Source: DASUPK01 sp963724665
Lineage (GTDB): Bacteria; Actinomycetota; Thermoleophilia; Solirubrobacterales; 70-9
Assembly (NCBI GenBank): GCA_963724665.1
Contig: CAVRVH010000012.1
Span: 930,001 to 994,000 of the forward strand
Direction: 5' to 3'
DNA length: 64,000 nt
This document shows, piece after piece, positions 16,744-25,935 of this stretch; the first letter of the stretch is position 1; each line of letters opens with the position of its first letter. The notes below the pieces were generated by a model that saw only the letters and a list, made by a program, of their open reading frames with translations, was not told where the DNA came from and made no database searches. A program made the position numbers and the translations under genes.

Positions 16744-17637
16744 CTACTGAGCTAGCAGGGCGTCGCGCAGGCCGGCGAGCGGGGTGTCGGCGAAATCCTT
16801 GGTGAGCGGGCGCCCGTCGAGGATCTTCTTGTCGATCAGGTCACGAAGCGGCTTCGATAGCTCCGGCGATGCGATCTGCTCCTCGGTCGTGGGGCCGACC
16901 GGGACCCGCCCGTAGGCGTAGGTCCCGAACGTGTCGTAGGTGTCGGCGATCTTCTGCAGCTCGGACTGGAGATCTGCCGGCGGGACAAGCCTGAGGCGGT
17001 CCAGGTCGCGGAGGGCGATGCACCATCTGCTGATCCGGTCCCCGACGTAATACCCCGCGGCCTCCGTGAACGCCGTCCACGGATTGAAGACTGTGCCGCT
17101 GACGCCGGTAGCTGAGGCGTAGGCAATGGTGCCGTCGGTGGCGAGCTTCTGCATATCCGCGTCGTAGAACTCCGCCAACCACAACCAGGCGTGGGTCATC
17201 TCGTGATAGATGGTGTCCAGGATGTCGTAGGGGACGGGAGCTCCCATGGGCATGCGGCCCAGGTCGAAACCGACGCTGGCAAGACCATCGCTCGCGCCCG
17301 GGATGTGCATGAACGCCCCGCGCGTCGGTACGGAATGCTCCCCCGTCGAGCCCTTGGCCGCGCTGACTGCCTCGTCGAACTCCGCCCTCCAGGTTTCCTT
17401 GAGAACGTCCACGATCGGCTTCGGAAGCATGAGGAAGTGAGCCTTCGCCCGCAGGAGGGTGAGGAAGCCCTCCTTCTTCCGAGCGGGCACCGCGAGCAAA
17501 GGCCACTGCATCCGGTCGCCGCCGAGCGCATTGGGTAGACGGGCGAGCTTTCCCGGCGTCTCGAACACGGTCAAGAAGGTTCCCGTCTCGAATCTGCCGA
17601 CTATGTCCTCGAGCACGCTGGCCCAGTTATCAGCCAT
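16744..17637 (-). CDS. HExxH-motif putative zinc metallopeptidase
   Basis: 297 residues from ATG 17637; no signal peptide. DTIYHEMTHAWLWLAEFYDAD contains HEMTH (residues ~145-149), the gluzincin/zincin zinc-binding and catalytic motif. The third ligand is not certain; AFTEAAGYYVGDR, ~45 residues later, has the Glu expected in gluzincins. The C-terminal third is helical and rich in Leu/Asp. It lies 42 bp after the giant protein gene on the same strand, so the two are probably one operon and functional partners. I do not recognise the wider family. Confidence 0.7.
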   Translation of the reverse strand: MADNWASVLEDIVGRFETGTFLTVFETPGKLARLPNALGGDRMQWPLLAVPARKKEGFLTLLRAKAHFLMLPKPIVDVLKETWRAEFDEAVSAAKGSTGEHSVPTRGAFMHIPGASDGLASVGFDLGRMPMGAPVPYDILDTIYHEMTHAWLWLAEFYDADMQKLATDGTIAYASATGVSGTVFNPWTAFTEAAGYYVGDRISRWCIALRDLDRLRLVPPADLQSELQKIADTYDTFGTYAYGRVPVGPTTEEQIASPELSKPLRDLIDKKILDGRPLTKDFADTPLAGLRDALLAQ

Positions 17638-17679
17638 GGGCGCTCTCCTCGGCGAAGTCATGAGGGGGCGGGGTGGGGA

Positions 17680-20600
17680 TCATGAGAACTCCAGCCAGGC
17701 GCTTCGGTCGGCGCCGCGCACGATCGCCTGGGCTGACCCGGCCACGAGCGACCCGATCGTCGCGTCCATTGCCAGTGGGATCGGCGTCGCTACGCCTCCC
17801 CACAGATGCGTGACCGAAAGGGGCGGAGTCGTGATCAGGAAGGGGCCGGCGAGCCAGGCTCCGTCCACCGGGCGCGTAGCGGAGGCCGGGCGGTCCGCTT
17901 CGGCCGCGTCGGCCAGGTCGAGGAGGGCAACCTCGCCTGCGGGCCCCACGACTGCGACGACCGGCCCGTCGAGGACCCGGACGCCCGGAGGGGTGGGCCG
18001 GGCGAGAGGCGCACCGGTCTTGAGTCGCGTCATGGCCGAATCGCGGAGTGAGTAGACGAGCGAGGTGGAGCCGCCTCCCGGCACGAGGAGGCGGCCGTCG
18101 GCGACGACGACCTCGCCAGGCGTCTTGCGGCGCCACTGCTCCTCGCCGGTCTCCAGCGCGAGAACCCTAACGCTGCCCGGCTCGCTGACGATGAGCTGGT
18201 CGCAGCTGACCCGGGCGGCGACCGGTCCGCCCGATGTCCTGACCGACCAGATCTCGGCGCGCTGGGGAGAGGTCGCGATCACCCGCTTGCCGTCGGCGAC
18301 GATCATGAAGTCGCCGGTGGCGTCGAGAAGCCGCCAACTGCCACCTCGGATATAGCCGTTCTCGAGAAGCTTGCCGCTTCGGGCGTCGAAGGCGCGGGCC
18401 TCCGTGGCGGTGCCGAGCGCGATCACGTCACCGCCCGCCCGCAGCACCTGCACCGGCTCGTCCAGCTCGGTCACCCATGCGTCGATCCGTTGGTCCTTCC
18501 AAGCGACGAGCCCGAAGCGGCCATCGAGGGTGCACCAGGCCGCGGCCTCGTCGTCGAGCCGCTCCAGGTGCAGGTAGCCGGTCAGGAGGTCCGGCTCGCG
18601 ATGCTCATCCACGCGCACGCCCGGCCGGGCCTGCACCCAGTCCCACCGTCGGGCGGGGGCGCCGTTCTTGCGTGGGGGCCGCTCGAGGGTGATCTCCGGC
18701 ACCGGCAGGTCGGATGCCTCGATCCTGCGATGAGGGCCGCCCAGGACCGGGGTCTTCTGCTCGAGCTCCGGGACAGGCGTCATCAGGCCCGCGGCGATCG
18801 GGAACCACGGAATGATCACCATCTCCAGCTGGATCTCCGGCGGGCTCTCGACGATGAAATGCCACGCCGCCTGCGCGGATAGCACCCCCGAGCCGTCCGC
18901 GACGGCGACGACGACCGCCGCCGGGCCCGGCCGCAGCATCACCCGGCCGCCCGCATCCGTTTCGCCGTAGTCGAGTCGGCCCTCGAGCCCGGCCGCGGTC
19001 TCCTGCCACTGCACGTCGCCGACGGAGACCACCTGGCCGTTGACCAAGACCTGCACGCGGCTGATCGCCTGCTGGGGAAGCCCGGCGCCGGCGGGATCGA
19101 CGAAAGAGAGGTTCGCTCCCCTGATCCGGAAGGCGATCGTGCCCGAGGAGGGGGCCGCCGCCGCGGGCAGGGGGTCGAGCACGTCCACTCCGAGCTGCTC
19201 GCCGGGCTGCGCCTCCTGAAGGTTCTGCCGCATCTCCTGCGCGGAGCTCCCGGCGATGGCCTCGCGCACCGTCGTGAGCGCGTCCTTCGTCACCCGCAGG
19301 CTCGATGAGGTGGCGTTGAGCGTCTCGATGAGCGGCGCGAGGCCGGTGCTCTGGAAGATGATCGTCACCACTACCGACGAGAGCACCTCCGCCGGGATCG
19401 GGACGCGCGCGAGCTCGATGTGGATGCTCGGGAGGACGAACGGCATGAACGGGTTCGGGATGTCGAAGCCGATCGGGACCACGACGTCCGGCAGGTGGTG
19501 GCCCGAGGCGAGCGACTCTAGGAGAGGCTGGATGCCGACCAGGCTTCCCTCCTGGCTCGACGCGGTGAGCCGCAGCGCCTCGGCGCTCGCATCGATCAGG
19601 TCGGCGATGGAAGCGAGCGCGGTGCCAAGCGCGTTGAGCACTCCGCCGGAGGAGATGTTCACCGCGGCGGTGACGATGGCGCGGAGCCCGTCGCGAATCC
19701 AGCCCGGCATCTGGGCCGCGGCAGCGGGCCCCATGCACTGTCCGATCATCCAGTCGGTGAGCTCCGCCCCGACGTACGAGTCAAGTCCCCGGATGTGCCC
19801 GGTGACCTGCGAGAGAGCGGTTAGGAACTCCGCTGAATAGCGCTCAGCGTCGTGCTCGAGCTCGGCCTCGTGCTGCTGCAGCTCGCTCACGCCTCGCTCG
19901 GCGAGCTCGACGGCCTCCTCGACCAGCCGGAACGAGATGATCGCCGACAGCTCGAGCGACCGCACGATGTGCTCCACCGTCCCGGTCACCATGTCCCGGA
20001 ACAGGTTCACGCTGTCGCGCAGGACCATCTCGTGGCTGGTCAGGACCACGTCGATCACGTGCTGCCCCAGGATGGGCAGCAGCTGCTTCTTGAAGTCCGA
20101 GACGGCCTTGGCCGGGCCATTGGCGGCGAACTCATCCGCGAGGTCGATCTCGAGGAAGCTCCTCAGCATCGCCAGCTCAGCCGGAAGCCGGGTTTCGCGC
20201 CACTGTCCGGCGGTGCCCGCTGCGTGGCGCATGAGTTGCGCCACAGGGAAGCCAACCGAGCTTCCGACGACCTGCAGCGCCAACTTGTCCCAGTCGGCGT
20301 CGATCGACGCGGGCGAGCTCGACTGGTCGACCTCGTCGGCCAGAGCGTGGAGCGCCGGCGGCACCTGTGCGAGCCCCCGGTCGGAGACGGTCGAGATGAC
20401 CTGGGCGAGGGGCTGCCCGATCAGCATGAGAATCGCGACGGAGATCGCCTCACGCGTGGTGTGCTCGTCGACCTCGTCGCCTTCCTTAAGGCTCGCGGCC
20501 AGCTCGATGACGACCTGGGTCTGTGCCTTGAGCGACTGGACCATCTCGGGGAAACCGGTCTCAGCCGCAATCCGGTCCCATAGCCCCTCGTCGGTCATCA

Positions 20601-21993
20601 TCTGGTCGAGGCCGGTGAGGAGGTCATGAAGCAGGTCGACCGCCTGATCGGCTGTCAGCGCCGACCCTGAACCGTCCGAGGCGAGCGTGGCAACCAGCGT
20701 CTCCACGGAGTCGAAGAGAGGCGTCATCCACGCCGGGATCAGGCCCTCGTCCTCGAGGAGAGCGACGAGCTCGTCGCCGAGCACGAGGGCCGCGAGGGCC
20801 TTCATAGTTGGCTGCCCGGTTACCCCGGACGTCGAGAGAGCGGCCCGCAGGCTGGGCTCCTCGGAATCGCTCGCGAGGGCGATGATCGCGGCCGCACAGC
20901 GGACTGAGGTGCCGAGCGGTTTGCCCACGTCCTCGGGGAGTAGGTCGGCAATCCGGAGGAGGACGATCGCCGCTGCCCCGACGGCCCCGGCGGGATCCTC
21001 CGAGGTTTCCGCGAGATATACACAGGCGGCCGCGAGCTCGCCCCAGATCTCGCGCGCCTCTTCGGGGGGCACATGGGCGACGTTCTCGATGACCTTCTCG
21101 CCCGCGAAGCTGACGAGCCGGGGAAGGATCGCGTCGGCGAGAAGGGTGCGTACCGCCTCCTTGAGCGACTCGCCGAGTGAAGTCCCCTCATCGTCGCCGG
21201 AATCGAGCTGATGCTCGGCCCACGAGACCAGAGCGTCGAGCGTGAGCGGCAGGAGAACCTCGGCGAGCTCCGTCGCCAGGGCGCGGGGATCGTCGGCGTC
21301 GAGCGCCTCCTCCGTCCGGTAGGCCTCCAGCGCGGCCCGCAGGTCGAGCTCCGCCTGGCCGGCCATGCGTCGAAGCATTCGCTTCAGGTCGAAGCCGACG
21401 TTCGTGATGACGCCCCACCCCGCGCCATAGCCCCAGCCGAACCCGTAGTGGAAATACGCCGTGACGCCGGGCCCTGAGCCGTCCTCGGGGAAGAGGTCGA
21501 TCGCGGCGACGAGCTCCGAGATGACCATCGCCGCGAACGACGCGCGCGCCCAGACCGTCGCCCCGACCGTGACCTCGTCGAGCACGATGTCCACGTAGGG
21601 CCGCGACTCGACCGGCAGCGCCCCCGTGACCAGCTGGCGCATCTCGCCGACCGACATCGCCGCGGTGACGCTCGCGCGGACGCTCGCGGATGCCTCGAGG
21701 CGCAGGCGGGCGATGATGCCTGCGGCCTCGAAGAGGTCGAGGGGCATTCCAGCCTGAAGGCGGACGCCGGCGTGGGCGGCGCCGGTCAGGTCGCCGCTCA
21801 GGCTGGCCACCCCCTTGAGCATGTCCGCGCTGAAGCGGCCGGAGAACTGGGCGTCGAACTCCCCCGACAGGTCCAGTCCGTCCTCGGCCCGGAGCGAACC
21901 CGTGAGCCATGCCCGGGCCGCAGCGCTCCCGTGCGCCCACTGATCGGTGGGCGTCTCCGAACTCACATCGAAGATGTTGAGTTCGTTGGCCAC
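17680..21993 (-). CDS. Giant 1437-residue protein with C-terminal PQQ-like beta-propeller
   Basis: Starts at GTG 21993 with GGGGAG just upstream. There is no signal peptide or clear membrane segment. Residues ~1-200 are Ala/Gly-rich and amphipathic (DLSGEFDAQFSGRFSADMLKG) and include an aromatic-glycine FHYGFGWGYGAGWGV patch. Residues ~200-1000 are mostly helical with many acidic residues. A likely beta-sandwich follows (GTIAFRIRGANLSFVDPAGAG, VQVLVNGQVVSVGDVQW). The last ~320 residues have repeats such as AFDARSGKLLENGYI and ALETGEEQWRRKTPGEVVVADGRLLV, the PQQ/WD-type propeller pattern. The body matches no family I know. With the HExxH gene it fills island 4. Confidence 0.75.
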   Translation of the reverse strand: MANELNIFDVSSETPTDQWAHGSAAARAWLTGSLRAEDGLDLSGEFDAQFSGRFSADMLKGVASLSGDLTGAAHAGVRLQAGMPLDLFEAAGIIARLRLEASASVRASVTAAMSVGEMRQLVTGALPVESRPYVDIVLDEVTVGATVWARASFAAMVISELVAAIDLFPEDGSGPGVTAYFHYGFGWGYGAGWGVITNVGFDLKRMLRRMAGQAELDLRAALEAYRTEEALDADDPRALATELAEVLLPLTLDALVSWAEHQLDSGDDEGTSLGESLKEAVRTLLADAILPRLVSFAGEKVIENVAHVPPEEAREIWGELAAACVYLAETSEDPAGAVGAAAIVLLRIADLLPEDVGKPLGTSVRCAAAIIALASDSEEPSLRAALSTSGVTGQPTMKALAALVLGDELVALLEDEGLIPAWMTPLFDSVETLVATLASDGSGSALTADQAVDLLHDLLTGLDQMMTDEGLWDRIAAETGFPEMVQSLKAQTQVVIELAASLKEGDEVDEHTTREAISVAILMLIGQPLAQVISTVSDRGLAQVPPALHALADEVDQSSSPASIDADWDKLALQVVGSSVGFPVAQLMRHAAGTAGQWRETRLPAELAMLRSFLEIDLADEFAANGPAKAVSDFKKQLLPILGQHVIDVVLTSHEMVLRDSVNLFRDMVTGTVEHIVRSLELSAIISFRLVEEAVELAERGVSELQQHEAELEHDAERYSAEFLTALSQVTGHIRGLDSYVGAELTDWMIGQCMGPAAAAQMPGWIRDGLRAIVTAAVNISSGGVLNALGTALASIADLIDASAEALRLTASSQEGSLVGIQPLLESLASGHHLPDVVVPIGFDIPNPFMPFVLPSIHIELARVPIPAEVLSSVVVTIIFQSTGLAPLIETLNATSSSLRVTKDALTTVREAIAGSSAQEMRQNLQEAQPGEQLGVDVLDPLPAAAAPSSGTIAFRIRGANLSFVDPAGAGLPQQAISRVQVLVNGQVVSVGDVQWQETAAGLEGRLDYGETDAGGRVMLRPGPAAVVVAVADGSGVLSAQAAWHFIVESPPEIQLEMVIIPWFPIAAGLMTPVPELEQKTPVLGGPHRRIEASDLPVPEITLERPPRKNGAPARRWDWVQARPGVRVDEHREPDLLTGYLHLERLDDEAAAWCTLDGRFGLVAWKDQRIDAWVTELDEPVQVLRAGGDVIALGTATEARAFDARSGKLLENGYIRGGSWRLLDATGDFMIVADGKRVIATSPQRAEIWSVRTSGGPVAARVSCDQLIVSEPGSVRVLALETGEEQWRRKTPGEVVVADGRLLVPGGGSTSLVYSLRDSAMTRLKTGAPLARPTPPGVRVLDGPVVAVVGPAGEVALLDLADAAEADRPASATRPVDGAWLAGPFLITTPPLSVTHLWGGVATPIPLAMDATIGSLVAGSAQAIVRGADRSAWLEFS

Positions 21994-22235
21994 GGGCTCC
22001 CCGCTCAGGTGGCGGAGCTATCCACTCCGGTGCCTGCGAATCCGGTTGGCCATCTTGACCTCCGTCTGAGGCGAGCGTTCGTCCGAGAGCACGTCGGCCG
22101 CTGCTGGAGGCGTTCTGAGCTCTCGACTCGACCCTAACCGAGGCTCCTACCAATTAGCAAGGGCCTTGGCCAATTCGTCTACCGCTGTCCAGCGCGGAAG
22201 GCAGTTTCTCCGGCTCCGCACCTCCAACACGGATC

Positions 22236-22385
<150 letters not shown>

Positions 22386-22630
22386 CTCAGAAAGGGCCGC
22401 TAACGCGGCCTTTCTCTTTGTTGGCGGCTGGCGGGATTGGTTGTGAGCGGGCATCAATATGCATTGCCACGCTATTGAAGGCAAACACAGCTGCTTTGCA
22501 GGAAAGGAGCACCTTGGAGCTGGCGCTTGCTCTTCGCGCAGGGGAGGCGCAGGGTTCGCAATCAGATGACCGCCGCTTTGTATGGAAAGGAGCGCTATCG
22601 AGCTGGCGCTCGCTATTCGCGCAGGAGCTG
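22386..22630 (+). repeat. Post-att segment shared with island 2, plus local tandem repeat
   Basis: 22386-22515 match 2601-2733. Next, two ~55-nt units (22490-22545 and 22570-22625) repeat GCTTTG-AGGAAAGGAGC then GAGCTGGCGCT-GCT-TTCGCGCAGG. No gene is supported between 22386 and 22773. Confidence 0.7.
22391..22413 (+). terminator. Hairpin after att repeat 4
   Basis: AAAGGGCCGC-TAAC-GCGGCCTTT with a CTCTTTG tail. Confidence 0.65.
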
Positions 22631-22773
22631 GAGCTTCTTGAGCCGGATCCGCGTCCGTTCGCGAATGTCGCCTCTGGCGAGTTCATCGCGCCCCTCTCGA
22701 TCGGGTTGCTCGGTCCCACGCCGCCGCCGCACTCGACAGGCCGAGCGCGGCGGCGATCGCGAGCACCGGACGG

Positions 22774-22965
22774 CTAGACCAGGCCGTCGCCATCGCTCGG
22801 GCCGCCGTTGTTGTCGGCGTCGTGGTCGCCGCCGTTGTTCTGCGGGATGCCGTGATGGTGATGATGGTGGTGGTGTCCCGCCATCGCGGCAGGCACCGCG
22901 GCGCCGGCGACGATCCCCAGAACGGCGAGGGCCGCTGCGATTCGGGCCTTCGTTGTGGAGAGCAT
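22774..22965 (-). CDS. Small secreted poly-His protein with GIPQNNGGD tail
   Basis: 63 residues from ATG 22965, with AAAGGAGC upstream. MLSTTKARIAAALAVLGIVAGAAVPAAMA is a signal peptide. The mature peptide opens with G plus eight consecutive His and ends GIPQNNGGDHDADNNGGPSD-GDGLV. His8 suggests metal (Zn/Ni/Cu) binding; the Asp/Asn/Gly tail resembles calcium-binding loops. The same tail ends the lipoprotein at 23578-23895. It is the third gene of the lipoprotein operon behind an ECF-type promoter. Confidence 0.75.
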   Translation of the reverse strand: MLSTTKARIAAALAVLGIVAGAAVPAAMAGHHHHHHHHGIPQNNGGDHDADNNGGPSDGDGLV

Positions 22966-22994
22966 GAGGGCTCCTTTCGTTGGTTGGTTGTTGG

Positions 22995-23597
22995 TCATGT
23001 GAGGAAGCTCGAAATGGCGCGCTCGATCGCAGGGCCCTGGCGCTGCCATTGATCGGGCGGCGCGGCGCCGACGACCACCGTCGTCGCGTTCGCCCCGGCG
23101 ACGATGCAGGCGATCTCGTGGTAGTCGTGCCCGCTCGAGGAGGTGTAGGCGTCGATCACGCATGAGCCGTGCCCGGCCCGGAAGCGCAGGCCGGCGGTGG
23201 AGGCGAGCGTCCTGATGTCGACGTCCCCCTCCTCGCCGTTGTGCTCGGGCCTGAAGCGCGCCCAGTTGGCGAGCGTCTCATCGCCCTGCTTGGGGGTGGC
23301 GTTCAGATAACCGCGGATCTCACCGCTCGGCGAGCGGAGCGCGGCCGTGACGGTGCCGGGGTCGGAGCGGATCGCACGCCAGCCGGGTGGGTAGGAGAGC
23401 GAGGCGGCGCCGTCGGGCAGCCGGCTTCGGTGCCAGCCGCCGGGCGGGGGCGAGGCATGAAGCCAGCCGAAGGCCCCCGCCCCGGGCGCCGCCGGGTGAG
23501 GTGAGGAGGAGCCACAGGCCGCGAGGGCCGCCGCGATCGCCAGGGCGACCGCGGCGCCGAACGCGAGCGTGAGACGCCTAGATCTGGCCGTCGCCAT
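22995..23597 (-). CDS. Lipoprotein of unknown function
   Basis: 200 residues from ATG 23597. The signal peptide RLTLAFGAAVALAIAAALAAC ends in a lipobox. The mature domain (GWHRSRLPDGAASLSYPPGWRAIRSDPGTVTAALRSPSGEIRGYLNATPKQGDETLANWARFRPEHN...GSCVIDAYTSSSGHDYHEIACIVAG...FLT) looks like a Mog1/PsbP-like or LpqN-type alpha/beta sandwich, which is an inference from pattern only. Its start overlaps the stop of the upstream gene by 20 nt, so translation is probably coupled. Confidence 0.75.
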   Translation of the reverse strand: MATARSRRLTLAFGAAVALAIAAALAACGSSSPHPAAPGAGAFGWLHASPPPGGWHRSRLPDGAASLSYPPGWRAIRSDPGTVTAALRSPSGEIRGYLNATPKQGDETLANWARFRPEHNGEEGDVDIRTLASTAGLRFRAGHGSCVIDAYTSSSGHDYHEIACIVAGANATTVVVGAAPPDQWQRQGPAIERAISSFLT

Positions 23598-23895
23598 CGC
23601 TGGGTCCTCCGTTGTTGTCGGCGTCCTGGTCGCCGCCGTTGTTCTGCGGGATGCCGGCGGACGAGCTCGGCGCGGCCGCGACGGCGGAGCCGCCCTGAGA
23701 CATAGCCGACGACACTGGCGACGCCGAGGCGGCGGGCGACGGGCTGTTGCTGGATCCTCCGCCACAACCGGCGGTCGCGAGGGCGGCGATCCCGAGCGCG
23801 GCTACGACTGCGCCCAGGGGACGAAACCTGCGCGACCGTCTGGGCCTGCTGGGCTGGCGTGCGGTTGCGCGGTGGGTAGGGGTGGGAGTTGTCAT
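23578..23895 (-). CDS. Small lipoprotein with GIPQNNGGD C-terminal tail
   Basis: 105 residues. An Arg-rich start, then a hydrophobic segment ending GCGGG (lipobox ATAGC), then a Ser/Ala/Pro-rich linker, then GIPQNNGGDQDADNNGGPSD-GDGQI. The last ~24 residues match the poly-His peptide's tail, and the encoding DNA (23610-23656 vs 22804-22850) differs at only about one position in 47, so the duplication or conversion is recent. First gene of the operon behind the ECF-type promoter at 23943-23968. Confidence 0.75.
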   Translation of the reverse strand: MTTPTPTHRATARQPSRPRRSRRFRPLGAVVAALGIAALATAGCGGGSSNSPSPAASASPVSSAMSQGGSAVAAAPSSSAGIPQNNGGDQDADNNGGPSDGDGQI

Positions 23896-23942
23896 CTCTA
23901 ATTCACTTCCTTTGGGTTGTGTCTCTGTTCTGTGTCTCTAAT

Positions 23943-23968
23943 GACGCCTGGAGCCGCGATTAATTCCC
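23943..23968 (-). promoter_or_regulatory. ECF-type promoter (site C)
   Basis: On the minus strand GGGAAT (23968-23963), 16 nt, CGTC (23946-23943), then a ~48-nt leader to ATG 23895. Spacing and both boxes match three other sites in this island. Confidence 0.7.
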
Positions 23969-23977
23969 GGCTGCTCG

Positions 23978-24214
23978 TCAGGTGTGATGGCCGGCGATCG
24001 GCGCTCGAGCAGCTCTCGCCAGAACCTCCTGCGCCTGATCCGCCCGGTCCTGCGCGGCGCGATAGACCGCGTAGCCGTTCGGGCCCGGTTGCTCGCGCCA
24101 GTGCTCGTAGGCGAGAGTCGCCTCTCCGTGCGCAGCGCGCCAGGCGTCCGCCAGCTCCGACAGGAACCACTCGCGGTCGCCTGGCTCGATTGTCATTTCC
24201 AAAGTCGGGTTCAT
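23978..24214 (-). CDS. Small hypothetical protein
   Basis: 78 residues with GAGG before the ATG. Predicted to be two helices: PGDREWFLSELADAWRAAHGEATLAYEHWREQPG and GYAVYRAAQDRADQAQEVLARAARAP, rich in Ala, Glu and Arg. No family recognised. It sits between the terminator-like hairpin of the RTX gene and the lipoprotein promoter, on the same strand. Confidence 0.65.
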   Translation of the reverse strand: MNPTLEMTIEPGDREWFLSELADAWRAAHGEATLAYEHWREQPGPNGYAVYRAAQDRADQAQEVLARAARAPIAGHHT

Positions 24215-24303
24215 CGCTTGGCCTCGATTCGCAGGTCGAAGAGGAGGGCCGGCGGGCGGCTCCGGGCCGATCGCCCGGAGCCGCTCGCTGCGGCTCCTCG
24301 AAG

Positions 24304-24332
24304 GGGCGGGCCCCGGCTCAGTGGCCGGGGCC
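24304..24332 (-). terminator. Terminator-like hairpin after the RTX gene
   Basis: GGCCCCGGC-CACTGA-GCCGGGGCC inverted repeat, 25 nt after the stop at 24357. It has no T run and may also act as an attenuator before the 24214 gene. Confidence 0.55.
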
Positions 24333-24356
24333 CTCGAGCTCCGAGGTAGAGGGCTG

Positions 24357-25403
24357 CTAGTCGACCAGCAGCTGAATCAGCCCGCCGACGTTCTGGACCA
24401 CGTTGTCCGCGCCCCCGAGGGTGTGGACGTTGAGGTGGTCGGTCGTGTCCGCGTGCTTGACCGAGACGGCCGTGGCCAGTCCGGTCACATCGGCGCCAGA
24501 GCCATTGCCCTGGATGTTGATGTTGTCGACGCCGTTCGTGCCGTTGACGTCGACGCTGTCCAGCGCGCCGTCGGGGGCGGTGCCGCCGAGCGTCCCGGCG
24601 AGGTCGACATTGGTCTGGGTCACGTCGGTGCCCGTCAGGTCGTTGACCGTGACTGTGTCAGCGCCGGTGAGGGGGTTGTCGTCGACGATCTCAACGCCGT
24701 GGGTGTCCATCGTGACGTTGCCCTGGACGCGGAAGAAGGTGAGCCTTCCTCCGTTGGCCGACATCGTCACGTTGTCGGTGCCGGGTGCGCCGTTGAACAC
24801 CATCGTGTCGGTGCCGTCCTGGCCCTCAACCACATCGCTGCCATCGCCGTTGTTCCAGACGAAGGTGTCAGCGCCAGCGCCGAGGTAGGCCGTGTCGTTG
24901 CCCTTGCCACCGATTACGGTGTCATTGCCGTCGCCGCCCTTGAACGTCTCGTTCTCGGCCGCGACCTGGGTCTGACCCCCCGTGAGGGTGTCGTTGCCGT
25001 CGCCGCCGGCGAGGGTGGTCGGGATGGTGTTGGTGAAGGCACCGTTCGAGTCGTCGATGCGGGCGGAGTCGTTGCCGTCGCCCATCTTCACCTTGATCGC
25101 GTCGACGTCGCTTCTCGCGAACGAGAAGTCGGCCGAGCCGTCGTCGCCGGCGTCGACCTGAATCGTGCTCGGGTCGCCGGGCTTCAGGCGAAGGGCGACC
25201 CGCTGGCCGCCGTCGCTGCCGGTGACGTTGAGCGTGCCGTGCTTGACCGCGGCCCGGACGCCTTCGACCTTGCCGCTGGCGCTCGCATACGCGGGCACCG
25301 CGGCGACGACACCCGCGAGTGCGAGCGCCGCGACAGCTGCAGGCAGGCGAAATCGCCTGGGCCGTGAATCCGTGTTGATGTCGGGGGATGTCATGTCAGT
25401 CAC
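24357..25403 (-). CDS. Secreted RTX (hemolysin-type calcium-binding) repeat protein
   Basis: 348 residues (GTG 25403 or ATG 25394). The signal peptide FRLPAAVAALALAGVVAAVPAYA is preceded by RPRR. Nonapeptide-like repeats MGDGNDSARI, GGDGNDTLTGG, GGDGNDTVIGGKGNDTAYLGAGADTF and NGDGSDVVEGQDGTD (residues ~105-200) form calcium-binding beta-rolls. A second, less regular half has further TDxVTVxDLTGTD blocks and ends GLIQLLVD. No enzymatic domain is present. It was placed as the target of an ECF-type promoter (25435-25460), and its own terminator follows. Confidence 0.85.
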   Translation of the reverse strand: MTDMTSPDINTDSRPRRFRLPAAVAALALAGVVAAVPAYASASGKVEGVRAAVKHGTLNVTGSDGGQRVALRLKPGDPSTIQVDAGDDGSADFSFARSDVDAIKVKMGDGNDSARIDDSNGAFTNTIPTTLAGGDGNDTLTGGQTQVAAENETFKGGDGNDTVIGGKGNDTAYLGAGADTFVWNNGDGSDVVEGQDGTDTMVFNGAPGTDNVTMSANGGRLTFFRVQGNVTMDTHGVEIVDDNPLTGADTVTVNDLTGTDVTQTNVDLAGTLGGTAPDGALDSVDVNGTNGVDNINIQGNGSGADVTGLATAVSVKHADTTDHLNVHTLGGADNVVQNVGGLIQLLVD

Positions 25404-25434
25404 TTTCGTTTGGGGGTTGTCGCTAATCCCCCAT

Positions 25435-25460
25435 GACGTCCCCCGCCGGGATTTATTCCC
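25435..25460 (-). promoter_or_regulatory. ECF-type promoter (site A)
   Basis: GGGAAT (25460-25455), 16 nt, CGTC (25438-25435), about 32 nt before the RTX start. Same motif and spacing as sites B, C and D. Confidence 0.7.
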
Positions 25461-25472
25461 GCGGCCCCCTGG

Positions 25473-25928
25473 TCAAGTCCGCTGGAGCCGCTCGGCGGAT
25501 GCGACGAGCCACCGCTTGACCGCCGCGATCTCATCGGGACTGAAGTCCGACTCGATGTCCGCCTCCAGCCCCCTAACGGCCGGATGCGCCGCCTCGAGTC
25601 GCCGCTGGCCCTTCTCGGTGAGCGTGACCTGCAGGATGCGACCGTGCGTCGGGTGGGGACGGCGCTCGACCAGGCCCTGACGTTGCAATGCTCCCAGCAC
25701 GCCGTTCATCGCCTGCGGAGTGGTGTTGGAGCCCCGCGCCAGATCTGCGCCGGACGCGCCCGGATCCCGCGCGAGGACGCTCAGCGCTCCGTACTGGGCG
25801 GGGGTGAGCTCATGTGGACGGAGGGCCGCCTCCATGGCCGAGTGAAAGGCCTGCCACGCCTGGCGCAGGAGGAATCCGCTTCGCCCCTCGGTACCCCGAA
25901 AGCCTTGTCCGAGGAGTGGAATGCTCAT
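25473..25928 (-). CDS. MarR-family transcriptional regulator
   Basis: 151 residues. The winged-helix core is clear: LTPAQYGALSVLARDPGASGADLARGSNTTPQAMNGVLGALQRQGLVERRPHPTHGRILQVTLTEKGQRRLEAA, with recognition helix TTPQAMNGVLGALQRQGL and wing HPTHGRILQV. MarR proteins bind palindromes as dimers and release them on binding phenolic or oxidising ligands. An AT-rich set of inverted repeats lies directly upstream, suggesting autoregulation and control of the divergent ECF sigma gene at 26051. Confidence 0.92.
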   Translation of the reverse strand: MSIPLLGQGFRGTEGRSGFLLRQAWQAFHSAMEAALRPHELTPAQYGALSVLARDPGASGADLARGSNTTPQAMNGVLGALQRQGLVERRPHPTHGRILQVTLTEKGQRRLEAAHPAVRGLEADIESDFSPDEIAAVKRWLVASAERLQRT

Positions 25929-25935
25929 GCGCGCA

